This document shows positions 26,525 through 34,075 of a DNA stretch of 36,553 nt, one piece after another. Position numbers and translations under genes: made by a program. Each line of letters opens with the position of its first letter. Positions within the stretch are counted from its first letter, which is position 1. The notes beneath the pieces are model-generated. The model saw nothing but the letters and a program-made list of their open reading frames with translations. It searched no databases and was not told where the DNA came from. The DNA is from Actinomycetes bacterium (GTDB lineage: Bacteria; Actinomycetota; Acidimicrobiia; Acidimicrobiales; Ilumatobacteraceae), in assembly GCA_025351965.1 (NCBI GenBank), contig JANXUX010000274.1, positions 1 through 36,553 of the forward strand, in the 5' to 3' direction.

Positions 26525-27436
26525 TCAGGAAGCGGGAACGTCGATGAACGGCACGGTGGAGGGGTCGCCACCCAGGTACTTGGCGATCAACGCGTTGACG
26601 GTTCCGTCGTCGATGAGGCCCTGGATGATCGGATCGAAGATCTCCTTCTTGCCGTTGCCCTTGCCGAAGATGGCGCCGTACTCCTCACCCGTCTTGAACT
26701 GACCGACGACTTCGAGCTTGCCGCCCGAGTTCGATGCCTGACCGAGGTTGATCGGCGTGTCGATGACGATGCCGTCGACCTGGCCGGCGTTCAGTGCGGC
26801 GTAGGCGGTGGCGAGATCCGGGTACGACTTGACGCCGTCGAGCGCCCAGCCGGGCACCTCACCCGAGGTGAGGTAGTACTCGGCCGTGGTCGAGGCCTGC
26901 ACACCGATCTTGAGCGCCTTGACGTCGTCCCAGCTGGCGACCTTCGTGCCGGCCTTGACGAGCAGGCCCTGGTCGCTCTTGAAGTAGCCGACCGAGAAGT
27001 CGAGGACCTTGGCCCGGTCCTCGGTGATGGTCACCTGGGACAGTGTGATGTCGTAGCTGTCCGGCGCGATCTGGCCGGCCACGATGGCGTCGAAGCCCTC
27101 GTTGCGGAACTCCATCGTCAGGCCGCACTTCGTGGCGATGTCGGTGGCGAGGTCGAACTCGATGCCGCTCTTGATCGCGTCGGGGTCGACCTCGGCGTTG
27201 GTGGTGCCCCAGAAATTGGGGCCTGGAAGGCTGGTGACGACCGAGAGCACACCGGCCTTCACCGGCTTGCAGTCGATGGATCCTCCCGCGTCGCCCGTCG
27301 CCGGCGTGCTCGCAGCAGACGACTCGGCGGTGCTGGGCGCCGTGGTGGCGGCGGTCTCGGTCTTGGCGTCGCTGCCGCAAGCGCCGAGCAACACGACGCC
27401 GGCGATGGCCACGGCTGCATACGTTCGTATCTTCAT
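26525..27436 (-). CDS. Amino acid ABC transporter substrate-binding lipoprotein
   Basis: MKIRTYAAVAIAGVVLLGACGSD lipobox; GIEFDLATDIATKCGLTMEFRNEGFDAIVAGQ; SD GGGGAGAA upstream. Confidence 0.93.
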   Translation of the reverse strand: MKIRTYAAVAIAGVVLLGACGSDAKTETAATTAPSTAESSAASTPATGDAGGSIDCKPVKAGVLSVVTSLPGPNFWGTTNAEVDPDAIKSGIEFDLATDIATKCGLTMEFRNEGFDAIVAGQIAPDSYDITLSQVTITEDRAKVLDFSVGYFKSDQGLLVKAGTKVASWDDVKALKIGVQASTTAEYYLTSGEVPGWALDGVKSYPDLATAYAALNAGQVDGIVIDTPINLGQASNSGGKLEVVGQFKTGEEYGAIFGKGNGKKEIFDPIIQGLIDDGTVNALIAKYLGGDPSTVPFIDVPAS

Positions 27437-27495
27437 CGGTTCGTTCTCCCCTGCAGTGGACCCCGTACCTTAGCCCGCGGCCTACGCTGCGCCGA

Positions 27496-28062
27496 ATGAG
27501 CCTCAACAGCGAGCGGTACCGGCGAGCGATCGATCAGTTCGGCCGCGTCGTTACATCTGCAATGCCAGCACGATGGGACGCGCCGTCACCGTGCACGGCG
27601 TGGACGGCGCTCGACATCGCCGGACACGTCATCGCGATCCAGCACGCGATCGTGGCGGCGATCGCCGGGCAACGCCCGCCGATGAACCCGATGAAGGACC
27701 CGGGACGACACGCCGGAGCGGACCCTGCTGCGGCATGGCTGGCCGCGAGCGCAGCGATCGACATGGCGCTCGTCGAGCCGGGCGTACTCGACCGGATCGT
27801 GAGCACGTGGCGCGGTGACGTGACCGTCGACGACATGCTCGGTTACAACGTCGCCGACACCACCATCCACGCGTGGGACCTGGCCCGTGCCATCGGTGGC
27901 GATGACCGGTTGGACCCTGACCTGGTCGTGGCGTCGCTCGAGATCCTCGCGCCGGTCGCCGACACGATGCGCGGCCCGAACATGTTCGCCGGCTCGGTCG
28001 AGGTCGAACCCGGCGCCGATCCCCAGACGAGGCTGCTCGCGATGGTGGGCCGCGCCGGCTGA
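27496..28062 (+). CDS. TIGR03086-type (DinB/mycothiol-dependent-like) metal-binding protein
   Basis: YRRAIDQFGRVVTSAMPARWDAPSPCTAWTALDIAGHVIAIQHAIV...VADTTIHAWDLARAIGGDDRLD. Confidence 0.85.
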   Translation: MSLNSERYRRAIDQFGRVVTSAMPARWDAPSPCTAWTALDIAGHVIAIQHAIVAAIAGQRPPMNPMKDPGRHAGADPAAAWLAASAAIDMALVEPGVLDRIVSTWRGDVTVDDMLGYNVADTTIHAWDLARAIGGDDRLDPDLVVASLEILAPVADTMRGPNMFAGSVEVEPGADPQTRLLAMVGRAG

Positions 28063-28081
28063 TCCGGCTGATCCGGCTGTT
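28055..28081. repeat. 9-bp tandem repeat spanning a stop codon
   Basis: CCGGCTGAT CCGGCTGAT CCGGCTGTT; first unit contains the TGA of the TIGR03086-type gene. Confidence 0.8.
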
Positions 28082-28109
28082 CGGTCGGCGGGCAGCCGCC
28101 GGCGCGTCG

Positions 28110-29075
28110 TCACTTACGCCCGCTGGTGACCCCGCAGACCACATCGCGATGGATGCACGCGTCGATCTCGCTACGCAGCTTGGCCGGATCCCATGCGTTG
28201 AAGAAGTCGGCGTGACCGGTGGTGATCGGTCCGCTGGCGAGCTGCAGCCCGCTCGGATCCCCGCTGAACGCATAGACCACGGAGAACTGCAGCTGCGGCA
28301 CCGGCACCGGATGGGTGGACGGGCACGTCCCACCGCTGCTGTAGGCGACGTGGCTGTGGTGATCGGCGCTGTCGAGGTTGGTGCCGTCCCAGCAGTCCGG
28401 AAACGTCACCAGCATCCGCATCGGCCGATGGACCGGGCACGTCGGCGGCAGGGCATCACGCGCGATCCCGGTGCCACATGTCCAGGCAACGACGGCCGTG
28501 GACTGCACCCCCTGCGCGCCGGCGTCACCCGCGATCATCTTCAGGCCCGGCGGATACGGCTGCACCGTGGTGGGATCGACACCTGCGCCCGGGCGATAGT
28601 AGGCAACGCTCTTCGACGGCGTCAGCATCGTCTCGCCGTCGAACAGCGCCGGCGCCCAGTACGACGCTCGGTCGAGGCGTTGATCACACAGCGATGTACC
28701 GGCCTCGAGCGACTCGAGCGTGGATGCGGCATTGGTGCTGTCGTTGCCGAAGAAGACATGCATGTGCGAGGAACCCGGCCGGCCGGGGAAGACGATCGGA
28801 TCGTCCGCGAGGGCATGGCTGTACGGGCACTCGACGAGGAACTGCGGCACGCGTCCCTGCGCGCCGGCGACCGGTGCGTCGGGCGCACCGGCGCCCGACA
28901 TCTCGGGCATCGACATCTCCGGCATCGACATCTCTGGCATCGACGTTCCCGGCATCGACAGGTCGCCCGTGTCGTGGCTCTGCTGGGAGTTCGCGTCGCT
29001 CGCGCAGCCGGTGAGCGCTGACACTGCCACCAGCAGTGCAGGCGCCAACCACCGCGCCGCAACCCGACCGATCAC
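28110..29075 (-). CDS. DUF1996 domain lipoprotein with Met-rich (SMPEM)n segment
   Basis: ALLVAVSALTGCASD lipobox; DLSMPGTSMPEMSMPEMSMPEMSGAG; FLVECPYSHALADDPIVFPGRPGSSHMHVFFGN, FPDCWDGTNLDSADHHSHVAYSSGGTCPSTHPVPVPQL. Confidence 0.88.
   Translation of the reverse strand: MIGRVAARWLAPALLVAVSALTGCASDANSQQSHDTGDLSMPGTSMPEMSMPEMSMPEMSGAGAPDAPVAGAQGRVPQFLVECPYSHALADDPIVFPGRPGSSHMHVFFGNDSTNAASTLESLEAGTSLCDQRLDRASYWAPALFDGETMLTPSKSVAYYRPGAGVDPTTVQPYPPGLKMIAGDAGAQGVQSTAVVAWTCGTGIARDALPPTCPVHRPMRMLVTFPDCWDGTNLDSADHHSHVAYSSGGTCPSTHPVPVPQLQFSVVYAFSGDPSGLQLASGPITTGHADFFNAWDPAKLRSEIDACIHRDVVCGVTSGRK
28897..28956. repeat. Four 15-bp tandem repeats encoding Met-rich pentapeptides
   Basis: GACATCTCGGGCATC, GACATCTCCGGCATC, GACATCTCTGGCATC, GACGTTCCCGGCATC. 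Confidence 0.88.
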
Positions 29076-30580
29076 GACCCGGGTTTGGTCGGGACCGTGA
29101 TCGAGGCCGTGTCGACGGCCGCCGGCACGTCGGTGGCCGGATGCGCAGGCGCCGTCGCGGCGTCCGGCACGTTGTCCTGTGCCGGCGGTTCGGGCGACGA
29201 CGTCGTGTAGTCCTGCGACGGCGGATGGGTCTCGCCCAACCAGCCGATGACGTTCAACACACCCGCAGTCCAGTCGGTCGCGGTGGGCTTGGCGCCATCG
29301 CACGGAGCCAGGGCTTCCAGCTGCAACGGTGCTGACGTCGTGAAGGAGTTGCCGCAGAAGGAGTTGCCGAGCGTCGCCAGATCCGTGCCTGCCGAGTCGA
29401 CCGCGATGTCGGCGACCCGGTTGTCGGTGAGCACGTTGTCCTTGACGACGTTCTCGTGGGAGTCCCAGAGGACCGCATCAGGGACCGACGCTGGGTCCGG
29501 CAGCGGGTCGTTGACGGTGTCAGCGCACGGACGGCTCCAGCTGTCGCGCGTCGGCTGGTTGTCGTTGGGATCCTGTTCGAGGTACGGCACCAGCCCGACG
29601 CCGGTCTTGTCGTGGTCGTAGACGAGGTTGCGTTCGATGTCGTTGCCGACTCCGCCCGCGCTGAGGATGCCGTTACCCATCGCCAACAGCGCGACGTCGA
29701 TCGCAGGCGTATCCGGCTGGTTGTTCGAGTACACGGTGTTACCGATGATGGTGGTCGAGCGCTCTGGATAGCAGAGCTCGTAGCTCCCGCTGTTGGGCAC
29801 GACGCCGGCCCGGTTGAACCGGAAAATCGAGTTGATGATGTAGAGGTCGCCGCCGGAGTTGGTGCCGGAGTAGCCGAGGCCGTTGTACTCCGACACGACG
29901 TGGTCGATCACTGCATCGCAGGGGTAGCAGCCGCCGATGTAGAAACCGGCGTCCGGGCTGCCGCCGCCGTAGCTGTGGTCGAGCTGACCTTCGTACGAGA
30001 GGAACGCATAGACGCCGTAGTCGCCGTTGCGGAACGCAGTCAGGTACGACCCTCGGTACCCCGTGACGCCGGTCCAGAAGAAGCCGTTCTTGGTGTAGTT
30101 GCGCGCCGTCAGGTTCTCGATCGCGACGCCGTTGGCGCCGACGACGCGGATGCCGTTGTCGAGTGCGAACTGACCGTCGAGGACCGTCGCGTTGCGGTCG
30201 ATGCCGCGGATCGTGAGGTTCTCCGTCTCCACCGTCACGGCCTCGTGGTACGTGCCCGGCTGGATGAGCACGAGATCGCCTGGCTTGGCCGCGTCGACCG
30301 CTGCCTGGATGGTCGGTTGATCGTCGGGCACATTGATCGTCGCGCCATCGCCAGACGGTGCGCTCGGCGATGTCGGGTCACTCGGCTGCACCGTCGACGG
30401 CGCATCGGTGGTGTTCGTCCCGCTCGACCCGACCGGTGCCGTCGTCACACCGTTCGACCCAGCGGTCGTCGCGGTGGGAGACGTCGACGGCACGTTCGTA
30501 CCCGACGAACTGCTGTCGCTGCTGCAGCCAGCCACCGACAGCAACGCTGCAGCCACGAAGAAGCGTCCGAACCTGTTCAC
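29072..30580 (-). CDS. Right-handed parallel beta-helix (NosD-like) lipoprotein
   Basis: FFVAAALLSVAGCSSDSS lipobox; INVPDDQPTIQAAVDAAKPGDLVLIQPGTYHEAVTVETENLTIRGIDRNATVLDG followed by beta-helix-type repeats. Confidence 0.88.
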   Translation of the reverse strand: MNRFGRFFVAAALLSVAGCSSDSSSSGTNVPSTSPTATTAGSNGVTTAPVGSSGTNTTDAPSTVQPSDPTSPSAPSGDGATINVPDDQPTIQAAVDAAKPGDLVLIQPGTYHEAVTVETENLTIRGIDRNATVLDGQFALDNGIRVVGANGVAIENLTARNYTKNGFFWTGVTGYRGSYLTAFRNGDYGVYAFLSYEGQLDHSYGGGSPDAGFYIGGCYPCDAVIDHVVSEYNGLGYSGTNSGGDLYIINSIFRFNRAGVVPNSGSYELCYPERSTTIIGNTVYSNNQPDTPAIDVALLAMGNGILSAGGVGNDIERNLVYDHDKTGVGLVPYLEQDPNDNQPTRDSWSRPCADTVNDPLPDPASVPDAVLWDSHENVVKDNVLTDNRVADIAVDSAGTDLATLGNSFCGNSFTTSAPLQLEALAPCDGAKPTATDWTAGVLNVIGWLGETHPPSQDYTTSSPEPPAQDNVPDAATAPAHPATDVPAAVDTASITVPTKPGS

Positions 30581-30617
30581 GTGTCCCCCTTGGACCCCAT
30601 TGGCAGTGCGCCCGGTG

Positions 30618-31100
30618 TCAGCCGCTGACCGTAATGGTTCCGACCATGCCTTTCTGATTCGTACCGTGGATCGAGCAGAAGTACGCATACACGCCGGGCG
30701 TGGTGAACACGTAGCGATACACGTCGCCCGGATGGAATCCCGCGATCTGCACACCCCAGTCGTTGCCGGTCCGGGGGAGGACATTGTGGTCGTTCTTGCC
30801 CTTGTTCGTGAACACCACCGTGTCGCCGACCGCGGCGGTGGTGTCCTGGGCCCGGAAGTTGTTGTCGATGGCGATCACGTTCACCGTCACTCCGGTCGTG
30901 GTGACCATCGGCGCGTTGGTGACGGCCACAACGACCGACCCAGCACCGTCACCACCGACCGTCGCTGGTGCGCTCGCCACCGGTGCGTCACTGCCGTCGG
31001 GCGCACAGCCCGTCAGCCCGGCGAGGGCGACGATCGCCACGACCGACGCCGCAACCGTGAACCTGTTACCGGCGCGCGCCAGTATCGATGTTGTTCCCAT
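30618..31100 (-). CDS. Cupredoxin (plastocyanin/azurin-like) lipoprotein
   Basis: IVALAGLTGCAPDG lipobox; copper ligands HNVLP...YAYFCSIHGTNQKGM; SD GGGGGAG 7 nt before the ATG at 31100. Confidence 0.9.
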   Translation of the reverse strand: MGTTSILARAGNRFTVAASVVAIVALAGLTGCAPDGSDAPVASAPATVGGDGAGSVVVAVTNAPMVTTTGVTVNVIAIDNNFRAQDTTAAVGDTVVFTNKGKNDHNVLPRTGNDWGVQIAGFHPGDVYRYVFTTPGVYAYFCSIHGTNQKGMVGTITVSG

Positions 31101-31130
31101 GTGCATGCTCCCCCGGATGTCCGGGACGGA

Positions 31131-32759
31131 TCATTGTCCCGGCAGCACGTAGTCGGCGAACTGGTCGCGCAGTGTCTTCTTGCTGAACTTGCCGACGCTG
31201 GTCTTGGGGACCTCGTCGATGAACACGACGTCGTCGGGGATCTGCCATTTGGCGAGGTGCGGCGAGATGAAGTCGATCACCTCGGCCTTGGTCATGGTCT
31301 CGCCCTCCTGCAGCACCACACAGGCCAGCGGACGCTCACTCCAGCGGATGTGGGTGACCCCGATGACGGCGGCCTCCTTGATCTTGGGATGGGCCATCAG
31401 CTCGTTCTCGATCTCGACCGAGCTGATCCACTCGCCGCCGCTCTTGATCAGGTCCTTGGTGCGGTCGACGAGGCGGATCCGGCCTGTCGGGTCCATCACC
31501 GCGACGTCGCCCGTGCGCAACCAACCGTCGGCAGTGAAGCTCTCGCCCGATCGTGGGTCGTTGTAGTAGCTGGCGGCAATCCACGAACCGCGGCACTGCA
31601 GCTCACCGCTCGTCTCACCGTCGCGAGCAACGCTGGTCGTGGTGTCCGGCTCGACGATGCGGCAGTCGACGCCGAACGCGATGAGTCCGACCGAGGTGCG
31701 CAGTTCGGCCTGCTCCTCCTGCGGCAGCAAGTGCTCGGCGGCAGTGAGCTGACCGACGGAGGCGACGGGGCTGGTCTCGGTCATCCCCCATGCCTGCAGG
31801 ATCGGCAGACCGGTCGCCTTGCGGTAGGCCTCGCTCAACGCCTTCGGCACGGCGGAGCCACCGCACGGGATGGCACGCAGATGGCTGGTGTCGCGACCCT
31901 TGAGTTCGGGTAGAACGGCCATCCAGATCGTCGGAACACCCGCTGCGACCGTCACGTGCTCGTTGACGATCAGGTCGGCGATGGCCTTGCCGGACAGGTC
32001 CGGCCCAGGCATCACGAGGGCGGCACCCGTGGCGACCGCAGCGTGGGCGAGACCCCACGAGTTGGCGTGGAACATCGGCACGACGGGCAGGATGATGTCG
32101 CTCTCGCGGGCCCCCAGCGAGTCGGCGGTCATCACCCCGAACGTGTGCATGAAGGTGCTGCGATGCGAATACACGACGCCCTTCGGATTCCCGGTCGTGC
32201 CGCTCGTGTAACACATGCTCGCAGCCGTGTTCTCGGGGACAACGGTCCACGCGACGGGATCGGCGGCGGCGAGCAGCTCCTCGTAGTCGTGGGTCTCGAT
32301 GCCGGCGAGATCGGTCGGGACGTCACCCCTGCCGTCGTCCATGATCACGAGGTGTTTGACGGTCTGGAAGGTCTTCAGCAACGGCTGGAGCAGACCGAGG
32401 AGGCTGCGGTCGACGAAGATCACCTCGTCCTCGGCATGGTTGACGATGTAGGTCAGCTGCTCGGGGAAGAGGCGGATGTTGAGCGTGTGCAGCACGCGCC
32501 CGCTGCACGGCGCGGCGAAGTAGAGCTCGAGGTGGCGGGCCGTGTTCCAGGCGAACGTCCCGACCCGACCCTCGGCCGAGATGCCCAACCGATCGAGCAC
32601 TCCCCCGAGCTGACGGGTCCGCCGCGCCCAGGTCGCATAGTCCGTCCGCTCCAGCCCGACGGGCGTCGAGGTCGTGATCGTCTTGTCCGAGTGGTACTTC
32701 TCGGCGCGCTCGAACAGATGGATGATGGACAACGGTGCGTCCTGCATCAGACCCTGCAT
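31131..32759 (-). CDS. AMP-binding long-chain fatty acid--CoA ligase
   Basis: MCYTSGTTGNPKGVVYSHRS AMP-binding motif; GWLRTGDVAVMDPTGRIRLVDRTKDLIKSGGEWISSVEIE; GKFSKKTLRDQF. Confidence 0.95.
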   Translation of the reverse strand: MQGLMQDAPLSIIHLFERAEKYHSDKTITTSTPVGLERTDYATWARRTRQLGGVLDRLGISAEGRVGTFAWNTARHLELYFAAPCSGRVLHTLNIRLFPEQLTYIVNHAEDEVIFVDRSLLGLLQPLLKTFQTVKHLVIMDDGRGDVPTDLAGIETHDYEELLAAADPVAWTVVPENTAASMCYTSGTTGNPKGVVYSHRSTFMHTFGVMTADSLGARESDIILPVVPMFHANSWGLAHAAVATGAALVMPGPDLSGKAIADLIVNEHVTVAAGVPTIWMAVLPELKGRDTSHLRAIPCGGSAVPKALSEAYRKATGLPILQAWGMTETSPVASVGQLTAAEHLLPQEEQAELRTSVGLIAFGVDCRIVEPDTTTSVARDGETSGELQCRGSWIAASYYNDPRSGESFTADGWLRTGDVAVMDPTGRIRLVDRTKDLIKSGGEWISSVEIENELMAHPKIKEAAVIGVTHIRWSERPLACVVLQEGETMTKAEVIDFISPHLAKWQIPDDVVFIDEVPKTSVGKFSKKTLRDQFADYVLPGQ

Positions 32760-32821
32760 GGTGATCCCCTCAGTCACAGGCCGAAGCCCCCTACCAACGC
32801 ACCGTACGTTACTGTCGACGA

Positions 32822-33535
32822 ATGGTGGACAATGCTCATGGCGACCCCGTCGCGGTACCGAGCGACGATCCGTTCGCAGTGGCGCCCGTCGGCGATCCGG
32901 TCGTGGCGACCCGTCGCGACATGCGCCTGGCCGGACTCGTCAGCGCGTTCGCTGCGCTCGTCGCATGCACCCAGGTCGGCGGGATCATCTTCCCGACGCT
33001 CATCGAGCGCAGCCCCACCCTGCTGCTCGCATTGTCGTCGCGTATGCGCCACCTGCTGTTCGCGGTGCCGGCCGGTATCAACCCGTTCGGCTACGCGATT
33101 GTCGGCTTCATCCGGCTGTCGATCGCGGCCTGGATCTGTTACGGGCTCGGGTACCACTACGGCGATCGCGGCGTGCTCTGGCTCGAACGCCAGGTCCAGG
33201 GCGACACACCGGCCACGTTCCGGTGGTTGCAACGGGCCGCGGACCGAGGTGGACCGCTGTTGACGTTCCTGATGCCGGGCAGCAACATCGTCTGCGTCCT
33301 CGTGGGCCAACGCAAGATGTCGCGCGAACGATTCGCAATCTTCGTCTCGGCCGGCATTGCCTTCCGTCTCGGCTGGCTGTGGATCGCGGCGAAGCTGTTC
33401 GACAGCCAATTGAAGACGATCCTGCGGTACATCGAGCGATACCAGTGGTGGCTCGTCGTCGCGTTCTTCGCGATCACGGTCCTGCAGGGCGCCTTCAAGG
33501 CAGCCAAGAACGGACCGCCGGCACCTCGACCGTGA
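32822..33535 (+). CDS. DedA/SNARE-associated-like integral membrane protein
   Basis: GLGYHYGDRGVLWLERQ...FLMPGSNIVCVLVGQRKMSRERFAIFVSAGIAFRLGWLWIAAKLFDSQLKTILRYIERYQWWLVV. Confidence 0.6.
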   Translation: MVDNAHGDPVAVPSDDPFAVAPVGDPVVATRRDMRLAGLVSAFAALVACTQVGGIIFPTLIERSPTLLLALSSRMRHLLFAVPAGINPFGYAIVGFIRLSIAAWICYGLGYHYGDRGVLWLERQVQGDTPATFRWLQRAADRGGPLLTFLMPGSNIVCVLVGQRKMSRERFAIFVSAGIAFRLGWLWIAAKLFDSQLKTILRYIERYQWWLVVAFFAITVLQGAFKAAKNGPPAPRP

Positions 33536-33556
33536 GTTTGCTGCTAGACAACAGGG

Positions 33557-34054
33557 ATGGCTGCAGTCACCCTGGGGGGCAACCCCGTCCACACCGTCGG
33601 CGAACTTCCCGAGATCGGCACGAAGGCGCCCGATTTCTCACTGGCCGGCACCGATCTCGGTGAGATCACCCCGCAGACGTTCGTCGGCAAGAAGGTCGTC
33701 CTGAACATCTTCCCGTCCGTCGACACGCCGACGTGCGCGCAGAGCGTGCGCCACTTCAACGAATCCGCTGGGGGACTCAAGAACACGGTCGTGCTCTGCG
33801 TGAGCGCCGACCTGCCCTTCGCCCAGCGTCGCTTCTGCGGCGCCGAGGGCCTCACCAACGTGACCACCGGATCCAGCTTCCGAAGCAACTTCGGCCAGGC
33901 CTACGGCGTCACCCTCGCCGACAGCGCGTTCAGCGGTCTGCTGGCGCGTGCGGTCGTGGTCCTCGACGAGAGGGGCACGGTCGTCCACACCGAACTCGTC
34001 CCCGAGATCGGCAGCGAGCCGAACTACGAGGCGGCACTGAGCGCGCTCGGCTGA
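33557..34054 (+). CDS. tpx: Thiol peroxidase
   Basis: [34 protein letters not shown]; peroxidatic Cys region [26 protein letters not shown]. Confidence 0.95.
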   Translation: MAAVTLGGNPVHTVGELPEIGTKAPDFSLAGTDLGEITPQTFVGKKVVLNIFPSVDTPTCAQSVRHFNESAGGLKNTVVLCVSADLPFAQRRFCGAEGLTNVTTGSSFRSNFGQAYGVTLADSAFSGLLARAVVVLDERGTVVHTELVPEIGSEPNYEAALSALG

Positions 34055-34075
34055 GCAGTCACCAACCGGACGGCG

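Noticed and set aside
30333-31913. 526-aa plus ORF opposite the beta-helix, cupredoxin and ligase genes
   Set aside because: Crosses three genes and their gaps; no recognisable motif.
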